Both the position numbers and the translations under genes were made by a program. DNA of 46,681 nucleotides, from positions 1 through 46,681 of the forward strand of contig BNXY01000017.1 of assembly GCA_025999935.1 (NCBI GenBank). The letters are read 5' to 3'. Source of the stretch: Bacteroidia bacterium. Its GTDB lineage: Bacteria > Bacteroidota > Bacteroidia > Bacteroidales > Azobacteroidaceae. The notes below the pieces were generated by a model. It saw nothing but the letters and a program-made list of their open reading frames with translations, did not search any database and had not been told where the DNA came from. Shown here one piece after another: positions 1-8,892 of the stretch (position 1 is its first letter; every line of letters begins with the position of its first letter).

Positions 1-900
1 AATCCGCAAAAAGGCAATGTTGCCGATACAATCGCAATCTATCTCGATGAAAACTCGGCTAATCCCCAAACGCTTACCCGCGTATTAAACGATGTAAAAA
101 ACTATCGTCCTGCCAATTCTTACGGGTTAGTCGTGCTTTCCCACGCCACCGGCTGGCTGCCCGCCGAAATGTCCGACCCTACGCCCGCTTTGCGTTCTAT
201 CATTTGGGACACAGGCACAAGCGAAGCCAACAATTATATGGAATTAAGCGAATTTGCCGCCGCCATACCCTACAAATTGGACTTTATTATTTTCGATGCC
301 TGTTTTATGGGTGCGGTAGAAGTTGCCTACGAATTGAAAGACAAGGCGGATTACATTGTGGCTTCGCCTGCCGAAGTTGTCAGTCCGGGTTTTGTATATT
401 CCACGATGGCGCAACGCCTCTTTCAACCGCAACCCGATTTAACTGCCGTTGCAAGGGATTTTTACGAGTATTTTAACAACCAATCGGGGCTGTACCGGTC
501 TGCAACGGTAAGTGTCGTGAAAACGGCGGAGTTGGAAAACCTGAAAACGCTGTTTCAGGGGATTGCGGGTCAAGCCCGCCATGACACAGGCTTTCAGGAT
601 TTGCAATGTTACGGCTACGGCTCACAAAAAATCTACTTCGATTTGGGCGATTATGTTCAAAAACTCTCGCCCGAAAAACACAATGACTTTCAAACCGCAC
701 TCGACCAATGTGTTATCTATAAAGCGCACACAGATTCGTATTATTCAGCCGGAAAACCCAACACTTTAACGCCTGTTCGCGCGTTCAGCGGTTTGTCGGT
801 GTATGTTCCGCAAGCGGCATACCCGGAAGCAAACAAACTGTACGAAAGCTTGAAATGGTCAAAAGACGTCCGTCGCATCCCCGGCGGGTCAGGCGTGTAA
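1..900 (+). CDS. Clostripain-like (C11 family) cysteine peptidase, 5' end outside window
   Basis: The reading frame is open from the first base to the TAA at 898-900, so the gene begins upstream of the window. The visible 299 residues contain SHATGW around 139-156, which fits the catalytic-histidine motif of clostripain-type peptidases. DACFMG around 295-312, followed by VEVAYEL, fits the nucleophile-cysteine motif of the same family. In Bacteroidetes these proteins are usually secreted or lipid-anchored, but the signal region is not visible here. Part of the 3' half (562-585) is a palindromic repeat that adds GIAGQARHD in frame (see findings). The catalytic pair lies upstream of that insertion, so activity may be retained. 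The family assignment rests on the two motifs and their spacing. Confidence 0.8.
   Translation, partial: NPQKGNVADTIAIYLDENSANPQTLTRVLNDVKNYRPANSYGLVVLSHATGWLPAEMSDPTPALRSIIWDTGTSEANNYMELSEFAAAIPYKLDFIIFDACFMGAVEVAYELKDKADYIVASPAEVVSPGFVYSTMAQRLFQPQPDLTAVARDFYEYFNNQSGLYRSATVSVVKTAELENLKTLFQGIAGQARHDTGFQDLQCYGYGSQKIYFDLGDYVQKLSPEKHNDFQTALDQCVIYKAHTDSYYSAGKPNTLTPVRAFSGLSVYVPQAAYPEANKLYESLKWSKDVRRIPGGSGV
562..585 (+). repeat. Intragenic palindromic element, copy 1 (IAGQARHD)
   Basis: The core GCGGGTCAAGCCCGC is an inverted repeat of GCGGG and CCCGC around TCAAG. In this copy the outer arm is ATTGCGGG against CCCGCCAT. It lies inside the clostripain-like gene and is translated GIAGQARHD. It belongs to the same family as the copies at 1389, 32373 and 43398. 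Confidence 0.8.
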
Positions 901-966
901 ACAACTATAATAACATAATCAATTATCTGCGAAATTTTTTGTACTTTTGTATATGCGTAGCCTTTA

Positions 967-992
967 AAAATCCTCTTTAGGGGATTTAGGGG
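967..992 (+). repeat. C/G palindromic intergenic repeat upstream of mtaB
   Basis: The stretch contains GGGGATTTAGGGG preceded by TCCTCTTTA. The same 13-mer appears on the minus strand at 6452-6474. Both copies lie just upstream of a TAACTTTGC box, here at 1007-1015. Confidence 0.55.
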
Positions 993-1015
993 CAGAGATT
1001 TTTTCGTAACTTTGC
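985..1015 (+). promoter_or_regulatory. Candidate Bacteroidetes-type promoter of mtaB operon
   Basis: TAACTTTGC at 1007-1015 matches the -7 consensus TAnnTTTG plus a following C. The -33 box is weak: TTTA at 985-988, with an 18-nt spacer, lies inside the palindromic repeat. A start site about 6 nt after the box would leave a leader of only about 10 nt before the GTG at 1032. Confidence 0.45.
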
Positions 1016-1031
1016 AAGAAATTTATAAATA

Positions 1032-2342
1032 GTGATTGACAACCATTTTTTTGAAAATAAAAAAGCCGCCTATTATACACTGGGTTGCAAGTTGAACTTT
1101 GCCGAAACTTCCACCATTGGTAAACGCTTGTCGGAACAAGGAATCCGAAAAGCCCTTCCCGGAGAAAAAGCGGACATCTGTGTGGTAAACACCTGTTCCG
1201 TGACGGAATTGGCGGATAAAAAATGCCGGCAAGCCATCCGAAAAATCTGCAAACAACACCCCGGTTCGTTTGTGGTGGTGGTGGGTTGTTACGCTCAACT
1301 CAAACCGGAAGAAGTGAGCCGAATTGAAGGCGTTGATTTGGTATTGGGCGCCAACGAAAAAATGGATATTTTGGAATATTTTCAGACGGTTGCGGGTCAA
1401 GCCCGCAATGACAAGATGTATGTTTCCCCCATCAAAGACGTGCGCACCTTCATTCCTTCCTGCTCAAAAGACGACCGCACGCGCCATTTTCTGAAAGTGC
1501 AGGACGGTTGCGATTACTATTGTTCCTATTGCACCATTCCCTTCGCCCGCGGCAGAAGTCGCAACGGCAAAATAGCCGATTTAGTGAAATTAGCCGAAGA
1601 AGCAGGCAACGAAGGCGGAAAGGAAATTGTGCTGACCGGTGTAAACATCGGCGACTTCGGAAAATCGACCGGCGAAACTTTTTTCGATTTGCTCAAAGCC
1701 TTAGACCAAGTCGAATCCATCGACCGCTTCCGGATTTCGTCCATCGAACCCAATCTATTGACCGGTGAAATTTTAGAATTTGTGGCTCAATCCAAACGTT
1801 TTGCGCCGCATTTCCATATTCCCCTGCAATCCGGTTCCGACGAAGTCCTGAAACTGATGCGCCGGAAATACGATACGAAATTATTTGCCTCCAAAATACA
1901 TACAATCAAGCAATTATTGCCTGATGCCTTTATAGGTGTGGACGTAATTGTCGGTGTAAGAGGGGAGAGGGACGAATATTTTGAGGCCGCACGAAATTTC
2001 ATTGATTCCTTGCCCATTTCCCAACTGCACGTTTTTACCTATTCCGAACGACCGGGAACCATGGCGCTGAATATCGATTATATCGTGAATCCGAAAACCA
2101 AACAGGAACGCAGCAAACAATTGCTCGAAATATCTGCTCAAAAAACCAAGGCGTTTTATCAATCCCAAATCGGAACGACTCATCAGGTCTTGTTTGAACA
2201 CACCAAAAGAGGCGATAAAATGCACGGATTTACAGAAAATTACGTTAAAATAGAAGCAGATTACCAAATTGCTTGGATAAATAAATTGATTCACGTAACT
2301 TTGAGCGGATTTAATGAAGATGAAACGACATTGACAATATGA
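1032..2342 (+). CDS. mtaB: tRNA t6A37 methylthiotransferase MtaB
   Basis: This 436-aa radical-SAM methylthiotransferase of the MiaB family should convert t6A37 to ms2t6A37 in tRNAs. The N-terminal UPF0004 domain starts with YTLGCKLNFAET (about 15-26); further cysteines are at about 50, 55 and 86. The radical-SAM cluster motif is C160-x3-C164-x2-C167, followed by ARGRSRNG. KDVRTF and TLGCKLNFAE favour MtaB over MiaB or RimO. The start is the GTG at 1032 because the family N-terminus needs the residues right after it and no upstream ATG exists in frame. A palindromic repeat adds VAGQARND at residues 120-127, between the N-terminal domain and the radical-SAM core. Its last 4 bases overlap the next gene. 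Confidence 0.93.
   Translation: MIDNHFFENKKAAYYTLGCKLNFAETSTIGKRLSEQGIRKALPGEKADICVVNTCSVTELADKKCRQAIRKICKQHPGSFVVVVGCYAQLKPEEVSRIEGVDLVLGANEKMDILEYFQTVAGQARNDKMYVSPIKDVRTFIPSCSKDDRTRHFLKVQDGCDYYCSYCTIPFARGRSRNGKIADLVKLAEEAGNEGGKEIVLTGVNIGDFGKSTGETFFDLLKALDQVESIDRFRISSIEPNLLTGEILEFVAQSKRFAPHFHIPLQSGSDEVLKLMRRKYDTKLFASKIHTIKQLLPDAFIGVDVIVGVRGERDEYFEAARNFIDSLPISQLHVFTYSERPGTMALNIDYIVNPKTKQERSKQLLEISAQKTKAFYQSQIGTTHQVLFEHTKRGDKMHGFTENYVKIEADYQIAWINKLIHVTLSGFNEDETTLTI
1389..1412 (+). repeat. Intragenic palindromic element, copy 2 (VAGQARND)
   Basis: GTTGCGGGTCAAGCCCGCAATGAC lies inside mtaB, in the linker between the UPF0004 and radical-SAM domains, and is read as VAGQARND. It is in the same frame and orientation relative to its gene as the other three copies. 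Confidence 0.82.
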
Positions 2343-3232
2343 ACAAATTGTTAGACCCTATTATTTATGTACTGACTTTCCTGCTGGCGCTTCTCCCGTT
2401 TCGCCTACTGTATTTTTTGTCGGATTTATTGTATTATATTATCTATTACATAGTTCGTTACAGGAGAAAATTGGTTCGGAAAAATCTGAGTAATGCTTTC
2501 CCGGAGAAAACGAAAAAAGAAATTCTGATTATAGAAAGGGCGTTTTATCATCACTTTTGCGATTATTTCTTTGAAACGCTCAAACTGTTGAATATCTCCG
2601 ATTCCCGCATGAAAAGGCATTTTGTCTTTAAAAATGAAGATTTGCTGCAATATTTCCTGAAAGAAAGTCGGCCGGTTGTCCTGTTACTGGGACATTACGG
2701 AAACTGGGAATGGGTAACATCCATAACACTTTGGTTAAAAGCAGATAAAGATACCATCATCGGACAAATCTACCGCCCCTTGAAAAGCAAAGTTGCCGAC
2801 CGGTTTTTTCTACGTTTGCGAAAAAGATTTCATTCGGTGGGTTTTGATAAATACACGGTGTACAAGGATATTGTCAAAATGCGGAAAGCCGGTCGGAATT
2901 GGTTGCTCGGATTTATGTCCGACCAAAAACCGTCGTCCGGCAATCTGCAACATTGGATGCAATTTCTGAATCAGGAAACCCCCGTATTGACCGGCACGGA
3001 AAAAATCGCCAGACATACAAACGCAGTAGTTTGTTATTTAGATATAACTTGTGTGAAAAGAAGTTTTTACGAAGGAAAAGTAAAATTAATTTCCGATAAC
3101 TTAGCCGAAACAACAGATTTTGAAATTACGGAAAAATACATGCAATATTTGGAAAAAACCATTCTCAGAAATCCTGCCGGTTATCTTTGGACACACAATC
3201 GTTGGAAATTTAAAAAGACCGAGTCGCAATGA
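2339..3232 (+). CDS. LpxL/HtrB-family lipid A-type acyltransferase
   Basis: This 297-aa membrane-associated acyltransferase probably transfers a secondary acyl chain to the lipid A precursor at the inner membrane. A hydrophobic N-terminal segment (about residues 8-35) anchors it. HYGNWEW around 118-124 is the catalytic H-x4-(D/E) motif of the family, and GQIYRPLK and GFMSDQKP are further family blocks. The ATG at 2339 overlaps the mtaB stop (ATGA), and the last 4 bases overlap the next gene in the same way. This supports co-translation. The order mtaB, acyltransferase, GT2 is, as far as I recall, common in Bacteroidetes. The exact acyl donor and position cannot be told from sequence. Confidence 0.88.
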   Translation: MNKLLDPIIYVLTFLLALLPFRLLYFLSDLLYYIIYYIVRYRRKLVRKNLSNAFPEKTKKEILIIERAFYHHFCDYFFETLKLLNISDSRMKRHFVFKNEDLLQYFLKESRPVVLLLGHYGNWEWVTSITLWLKADKDTIIGQIYRPLKSKVADRFFLRLRKRFHSVGFDKYTVYKDIVKMRKAGRNWLLGFMSDQKPSSGNLQHWMQFLNQETPVLTGTEKIARHTNAVVCYLDITCVKRSFYEGKVKLISDNLAETTDFEITEKYMQYLEKTILRNPAGYLWTHNRWKFKKTESQ

Positions 3233-4260
3233 AGAAAGTCGCAGTAGTTATCCTCAATTGGAACGGTCAAAAGTTATTGGAACAATTTTTGCCTGCATTG
3301 CTGAAATATACGCCGGGCGAAACAGCGGAAATCATCGTGGCGGACAATGGTTCAACCGACAGTTCTTTATCGTTTTTAGAAACGCATTATCCGGAAATCG
3401 GCCGCATCGTCCTTGATAAAAATTACGGTTTTGCAGAAGGCTACAATCAGGCTTTGGCTCAATTGAGCAATGAATATGTAGTTTTGCTCAATTCCGATGT
3501 GGAAGTAAGTGAAAATTGGTTGACTACGGCGATCGATTATTTGGAAATACATCCCGAAACAGCAGCTTTGCAACCCAAAATATTGGCTTTCAACGACAAA
3601 TCCGCTTTTGAATATGCAGGAGCAGCGGGCGGTTTCATGGATATGTACGGTTATCCTTTTTGCCGCGGACGGATTTTTACCACGATAGAAAAAGATAACG
3701 GACAGTATGATAACCCGATAGAAGTTTTATGGGCGAGCGGCGCCTGTTTGTTCATCCGCTTGAAAGATTACCGGGAAGCGGGTGGTTTAGACAAGTATTT
3801 TTTCGCGCATCAGGAAGAAATTGATTTGTGTTGGCGGTTACGGGCCAGAGGAAAAAAGATTGTTTGCCTGCCGCAATCCGTGGTTTACCATGTAGGCGGC
3901 GCCACACTGAAAATGGAGCATCCCCGCAAAACTTTCCTGAATTTCAGAAATAACCTGTTGATGCTGTATAAAAACCTTCCGGAAAAATATTATAAACAGG
4001 TAATGCTTTTCCGTTTTTTCGCGGATTACCCGGCGGCTTTGCAATTCCTCTTGAAAGGCCATCCCGCCAATGCCTTTTCGGTTATAAAAGCGCGTTGGGA
4101 TTTCAACAAGCAAAAAAAGAACTATCAAACGGTTCGGAAAGAAAATCTCTCAAAAACAACAACGGATGATTTTCCGCCGGAGATATTAAAAAAAAGTTTA
4201 TTGTGGGAGTATTATGTACAGGGGCGAAAAATCTTATTTCCCCAGAAGAAGGTAATGTAA
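3229..4260 (+). CDS. Family 2 glycosyltransferase
   Basis: This 343-aa GT-A fold inverting glycosyltransferase begins with VAVVILNWNGQ and carries the nucleotide-binding block VADNGSTDSS at about 37-46. LLNSDVEV (about 88-95) holds the DxD-like metal site. EEIDLCWRLRARG (about 196-208) is the acceptor-side ED motif typical of rhamnosyl- and similar transferases. It starts in an ATGA overlap with the acyltransferase stop, so it is the third gene of that operon. The context suggests work on envelope lipopolysaccharide or another surface glycan; the sugar is not predictable. Confidence 0.9.
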   Translation: MKKVAVVILNWNGQKLLEQFLPALLKYTPGETAEIIVADNGSTDSSLSFLETHYPEIGRIVLDKNYGFAEGYNQALAQLSNEYVVLLNSDVEVSENWLTTAIDYLEIHPETAALQPKILAFNDKSAFEYAGAAGGFMDMYGYPFCRGRIFTTIEKDNGQYDNPIEVLWASGACLFIRLKDYREAGGLDKYFFAHQEEIDLCWRLRARGKKIVCLPQSVVYHVGGATLKMEHPRKTFLNFRNNLLMLYKNLPEKYYKQVMLFRFFADYPAALQFLLKGHPANAFSVIKARWDFNKQKKNYQTVRKENLSKTTTDDFPPEILKKSLLWEYYVQGRKILFPQKKVM

Positions 4261-4314
4261 TTTATATTCCTGCTAAAACAACAGGCAACCAAAAGGAAGG
4301 CGACAAGATGGCGG

Positions 4315-6297
4315 TCAATGACAAAATGCTGGTGGTTGAATAAAAGGAGTGATTTCAACATATACTTCCGTTCCCTTGCCCGGTGTGGAGTATATATTCA
4401 GTTTGCCGTTGTAGGCGGTGATTCGGTCGCGGAGGTTTTTGAGTCCTATGCCTTTAGCGGGAGTTTTCGTATCAAATCCGCAACCGTTATCCTGAACAGT
4501 GAGCGAAACACGGTTAATATCCTGCACCAATTGGACATTAATATTCTCTGCTCCTGAATGTTTAATGGCATTGTTCACCAATTCATGTCCGCAACGGTAG
4601 ATAGCGATTTCTATCCGGCTGTCGAGACGGCTGTCGTCGCCGAAATAATGAAATTCGGCATTTGGAACCGACATGCAAAAATTTTCCAAAGAGACTTTCA
4701 ATCCATACAAGAGCAAAGGTTTGGGTATCGTGTCTTGAGCTATGCGGCGTAATTCGCTGATAGACTGGTCGAGCATCTCGCGGGCATTTTGCAGATGTTC
4801 CACATCGTTTAAATTGAGCTTGACTATGGAAAGCATACCGCCAAGACCGTCATGCAGATCGCGAGCCAATCGCTTCCGCTCTTCCGTTTCACCATCAATA
4901 ACAGACTGGATGGCAATGATTTGTTTTTCCTGTTCCAACTGTATGATACGCTGTCCGGCTAATTTTTGTTTACTGACTGCCAAACGATATTGGAATATAA
5001 AAAGAAATAATAAGGATAAGAACAAAGCTCCACCGGTAACACTTAGAAAGACATAAAGCGTTCGTTCATCTTCCAGAGCAGCGATGCGAAATTCTTTCTT
5101 TTCGGTTTCGTATTTGACAGCCAAATCGGACACGGTCGTATGGAAACTCTTTTCGGAATATTGGTCGTTCAGTTCGGAATATTTTTGGAGGTATAATGCC
5201 GCCTTGTCCGGATTGTGCATGTAGATATTCGCCAGCGCGATATTGTGGGCGATGGTGCGCGATTCGTCGATATTGGTCGAATCGGTCTGCCAGGCCTTGA
5301 GCGCTTCGGCTTCCGCTTCGGGATAGCGTTTCATTGCCAGGTAAATGGAGGACAAAATCTTCCATGCATTTAAACGCAAATTGTTGTCGGTCAAAATATC
5401 GGCTTCCGCCATGGCTTCGTTGGCATGTTGCAGCGCTTGGTCGTAATCGTTCAGTTGCAGGTAAATGCTTGCCAGCAAACATTGCGTCTGATGATTATTT
5501 GTTATTCTGTATTGTACTATTGTATTGATACTGTCCGATTTCAAGGCATATTCGAGCGCTTTGTCCATATCGCCCTGTTTCAAATAATTTTCCGCATACT
5601 CAATATAAATATGCGACATCCTTATCAGATGTGTGCTAAAAGCCATAGCTTCGGCAGCCTTGTCCAAGTACAGGATGGCCATGTCCGGATTATTTAGTTT
5701 CCGGTAAATTTCCCCCAGATTGGTTAATATCTTTATTTCGTTGTCTATCCGCCATTTCTTTTCTTTTTCCGGTTCATTTGCCCACACATCATCCTGCTCG
5801 TTTAGTTTCAGGCTTTTCAGATAATAATCAATAGAGGTGTTGTATTTTCCCTGTTTTACATAGTTAAAAGCAAGCATCGTAAGTGCACCTATTTCCAATA
5901 TTTTATCCTTTTGTTTTACGGCAATTTCCAGCGAATTGTTAAAATAACTCAATGCCCTGTCATAATCGCCTTTAAAGCACCATGCGGCTCCCAGATGATA
6001 CCCGACCTCCACCTCTGTTTTATACTCTTTCAGTTTGTGGGCAAGATTTATCATTTTAGAGGCATATACAATTGTACTGTCCATATCAAAAGCGGCATAC
6101 TTCCCGATAATCTCACCAAGTATTTCCAATTCCTGCTTTTCCGTAAGGGTTTGGGTGTGGAGTATGTTTTTCAACGAATCGCAGTAGCGCGTGAAATCGT
6201 CCCATCTGTTGTCCGCCGCCGATGCTCCGCCGCATACTTGTATGAATACAAGTAAAAACAGGTACCTAAGTAAATGAATAAAAAAGCGCGTATTCAT
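4315..6297 (-). CDS. TPR-containing sensor histidine kinase (HisKA_3 type), copy 1
   Basis: About 660 aa: a signal peptide (NTRFF then a leucine-rich core, cut near GGASA), several tetratricopeptide repeats from about 50 to 390, and one membrane span near 425-450. A coiled stretch rich in QLEQEK follows, then a HisKA_3 domain with RLARDLHDGLGG (phospho-acceptor His about 482-490 depending on start). A HATPase_c domain with DNGCGFD and GIGLKNLRDR ends the protein. The start at 6297 gives the best signal peptide; ATGs at 6303 and 6321 are alternatives. The last third is almost the same as that of the kinase at 21893, so the two are paralogs. No response regulator is adjacent; the NarL-type regulator at 26782 is the nearest candidate partner. 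Confidence 0.88.
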   Translation of the reverse strand: MNTRFFIHLLRYLFLLVFIQVCGGASAADNRWDDFTRYCDSLKNILHTQTLTEKQELEILGEIIGKYAAFDMDSTIVYASKMINLAHKLKEYKTEVEVGYHLGAAWCFKGDYDRALSYFNNSLEIAVKQKDKILEIGALTMLAFNYVKQGKYNTSIDYYLKSLKLNEQDDVWANEPEKEKKWRIDNEIKILTNLGEIYRKLNNPDMAILYLDKAAEAMAFSTHLIRMSHIYIEYAENYLKQGDMDKALEYALKSDSINTIVQYRITNNHQTQCLLASIYLQLNDYDQALQHANEAMAEADILTDNNLRLNAWKILSSIYLAMKRYPEAEAEALKAWQTDSTNIDESRTIAHNIALANIYMHNPDKAALYLQKYSELNDQYSEKSFHTTVSDLAVKYETEKKEFRIAALEDERTLYVFLSVTGGALFLSLLFLFIFQYRLAVSKQKLAGQRIIQLEQEKQIIAIQSVIDGETEERKRLARDLHDGLGGMLSIVKLNLNDVEHLQNAREMLDQSISELRRIAQDTIPKPLLLYGLKVSLENFCMSVPNAEFHYFGDDSRLDSRIEIAIYRCGHELVNNAIKHSGAENINVQLVQDINRVSLTVQDNGCGFDTKTPAKGIGLKNLRDRITAYNGKLNIYSTPGKGTEVYVEITPFIQPPAFCH

Positions 6298-6442
6298 AAG
6301 CATAATTATTTTCACATCCAATGAAACATATACTACACCGGATTGATTTTTCGAGGGTAAAGGTACAAAAGATTTTAAAGAACATCACTCCTTTTGCAAA
6401 AATTTGTAGAATTGACGGAGTCAATTTATTTAATGACTATCC

Positions 6443-6484
6443 GCAAAGTTACCCCTAAATCCCCTTTAGGGGGTTGGGGTAGAA
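6443..6484 (-). repeat. C/G palindromic repeat with TAACTTTGC box, between kinase and ABC permease
   Basis: On the minus strand GGGGATTTAGGGG is followed directly by TAACTTTGC (6443-6451), a -7-like box that points toward the TPR kinase about 145 nt further on. No TTTG lies 19-20 nt upstream, so promoter activity is uncertain. The repeat relates to the one at 967-992. Confidence 0.5.
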
Positions 6485-6490
6485 TAGGGG

Positions 6491-8875
6491 CTATTCCGTC
6501 TTAATAGATTTCACAGGATTCGCCATCGCCGCCCGCAGGGATTGAAAACTGACCGTAAGCAGCGCCACCAAAGAAACCAACAGCACAGCTCCGGCAAATA
6601 TCTCCCAGCCTAAATTGATTCGATAGGCATAATCTTTTAGATAATTGGAGGTAATGTACCACGCAACCGGCAAACCGATTACGAAAGAAATTCCTATCAG
6701 ATACATATAACTTTTCCCCAATTGCACGAGAATGTCCCCGATGCCTGCGCCCAAAACTTTGCGGATGCCGATTTCTTTTGTCCGCTGCTCTGCTGAAAAC
6801 GCGCTTAATCCGAATAAGCCCAGACAGGAAATGAAAATCGCCAAACCGGCAAACAAAGCGGATAATTTGCCTTCCAAGCGTTCGCCCGAAAACATCGCAT
6901 TGAAACGGTCGTCCATGTAAGTTGGTTCAAAAGATTCGCTCGAATTGAACGTTTGAAGCGTACTTTTAATTTTTGCAATCGCTTCCAAAGGATTGACTCC
7001 CGATTTCAAGCGGACAAACAAATGCTCTGTTTGAGGTAGATATACTTGAAAAATAACCGGTTCGGGCTTTTCCTTATACACATTGTTAAAAACAAAATCT
7101 TTTACGATACCGATAATTTTCATTTGAAAATTTCCCCGTTGGATATATCCATCAACTTTCCCTTCTTCTTTCATAATTTCCGCCAAAGTTTGATTGATAA
7201 TCACATTTGCACTTCCACCTTCACTTTCATCTTGAATTGTAAAATCTACTCCATCGATTAATTTCAAACCGGCGGCATCCATCAATCCCGAGCTTACCAT
7301 TACCCGTGAAATCAAAAGATTAATTTCCGGCTCTTTTCCCTGCCAATTATAACCCCATCCATTATTATTAATATTCAATAAAGTCATGCTGCTCAATGCG
7401 GCGCTTTCTACATAACCTGTATTGAGCAATTCATTCCGGACAGCTGAAAAACTACTTTTAATATCATCCGTTGCATTAAAGGTAACCAAATTCTCTTTCA
7501 CAATGCCTAAATCCCTTTTCTGAACAAATCGAATCTGAAAAAAAACGACCAAAGTGGCGCAAATCAGAATAAAAGCAGCCGTAAATTGAAAGACCACCAA
7601 TCCTTTGCGTATCCAAACTACGCTGCTGTTTCCTACGGCTTTTTGCTTTTTCAAAGTAGCCATCGGCGAAAAAGAAGATAAATAAAAGGCCGGATAACTT
7701 CCCGCAAGGAACGTACAGAGAACGCCGATGCCCAGCAAGCCACCAATGATTACCGGATTTGACCACCGGATAAATAGTTCTCTGGAAACCAATTCATTGA
7801 ACGACGGCAGGCAGAGATAAACCAAACCGACGGCTAATACCAAGGAAATGGCCGTAATCAATGCCGATTCCATCAAGAATTGTTTAATCAATGCCTTGCG
7901 TTTGGTTCCGAATGTCTTTCGCACACCCACTTCCAATGCCCGTTTTTGAGAACGCGCAGTGGACAGATTCATAAAATTGATGCAGGCAATCAGCAAAATA
8001 ACCAAACCAATCATAAAGAACAAGCGAACAGTACGAATGTATCCGCTGCCGGTTTCCATGCCGTCTATAAATTCTCCATACAAACGCATCCGGTTAATCT
8101 GGTAAATAAATGCCCAATTATCAATTTCCGCTCCTTTCATTTCTGAAAGCAATTGATTCATTTTCTTGTTGATCGCTTTAATATCGGCACGCGGTTCCAC
8201 TTCTACATAACAGGACAACCAATTACTATCCCAGTCTCCTTCCCGAGCCCACCCTTTATCCAAAAGTTCTTGGGCTTTGATACGGAAAGGAATTACCCAT
8301 TCAAATTGAAAACGGGTATTTTTCGGTAAATTTTGATAAACGCCGGTTACCTCAAACGATTGACCGGCCATCTGAAGGCTTTTCCCGACCGGATCTTCTC
8401 TGCCGAAAATTTTCTCCGCCATTTTTTCGCTGATTACGATGGGAAATGCCGGTTCAAAAGCTGTTTGTACATTTCCGCGGACAAAAGTCATACCAATCAT
8501 CTCAAAGATGCTTTCATCCAAATACTCTCCTTTTTCAGAAAAAATATGAGTGGAATTTTCGGGGACAAAGCGCTGCATATCGCCCCAACCACAACGAGTA
8601 ACTCGTTTCACTTCAGGAATATTGTTTTTTATCCATTCGGGCATCGGGCCGGGAGCGACAAAAAACGTGCGGGTATCATCGCCAAACTGCTGGTGTTGCC
8701 CAAACTCATACAGATTTTCCGAATGAGGAATGGCTTTGTTGAACGAAAAATTATACTCTACCCAGAGAAAAATCAGGGCGGCGGAAGTAATCCCAATGGT
8801 TAAACCAAGGATATTCAGTATGCTGTATGTCTTGTTCCGGAAAATGATTCGGAGGGATTTTTTGAGATTGGGCAT
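6491..8875 (-). CDS. MacB/FtsX-type ABC transporter permease
   Basis: This 794-aa integral membrane protein has the layout of Bacteroidetes MacB-like permeases. A first membrane segment (about 17-40, NILGLTIGITSAALIFLW) precedes a large periplasmic MacB_PCD-like region. An FtsX domain follows (from about 285, with FMNLSTARSQKRALEVGVRKTFG), then a second periplasmic region and a C-terminal FtsX domain with QRTKEIGIRKVLGAG (about 700). It has no ATPase domain; the ATPase is most likely the product of 11492-12193 at the head of the same minus-strand run. Such transporters often move peptides, lipoproteins or drugs, or transmit force across the envelope. The substrate here is unknown. The gap to the S41 gene upstream is 17 nt. 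Confidence 0.9.
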   Translation of the reverse strand: MPNLKKSLRIIFRNKTYSILNILGLTIGITSAALIFLWVEYNFSFNKAIPHSENLYEFGQHQQFGDDTRTFFVAPGPMPEWIKNNIPEVKRVTRCGWGDMQRFVPENSTHIFSEKGEYLDESIFEMIGMTFVRGNVQTAFEPAFPIVISEKMAEKIFGREDPVGKSLQMAGQSFEVTGVYQNLPKNTRFQFEWVIPFRIKAQELLDKGWAREGDWDSNWLSCYVEVEPRADIKAINKKMNQLLSEMKGAEIDNWAFIYQINRMRLYGEFIDGMETGSGYIRTVRLFFMIGLVILLIACINFMNLSTARSQKRALEVGVRKTFGTKRKALIKQFLMESALITAISLVLAVGLVYLCLPSFNELVSRELFIRWSNPVIIGGLLGIGVLCTFLAGSYPAFYLSSFSPMATLKKQKAVGNSSVVWIRKGLVVFQFTAAFILICATLVVFFQIRFVQKRDLGIVKENLVTFNATDDIKSSFSAVRNELLNTGYVESAALSSMTLLNINNNGWGYNWQGKEPEINLLISRVMVSSGLMDAAGLKLIDGVDFTIQDESEGGSANVIINQTLAEIMKEEGKVDGYIQRGNFQMKIIGIVKDFVFNNVYKEKPEPVIFQVYLPQTEHLFVRLKSGVNPLEAIAKIKSTLQTFNSSESFEPTYMDDRFNAMFSGERLEGKLSALFAGLAIFISCLGLFGLSAFSAEQRTKEIGIRKVLGAGIGDILVQLGKSYMYLIGISFVIGLPVAWYITSNYLKDYAYRINLGWEIFAGAVLLVSLVALLTVSFQSLRAAMANPVKSIKTE

Positions 8876-8892
8876 AATTATTTATAATTTAT

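Noticed and set aside
473..700. Minus-strand reading frame with HGGLDPQSP inside the peptidase gene
   Set aside because: It is the antisense reading of the palindromic element and its flanks; the sense frame has the catalytic motifs.
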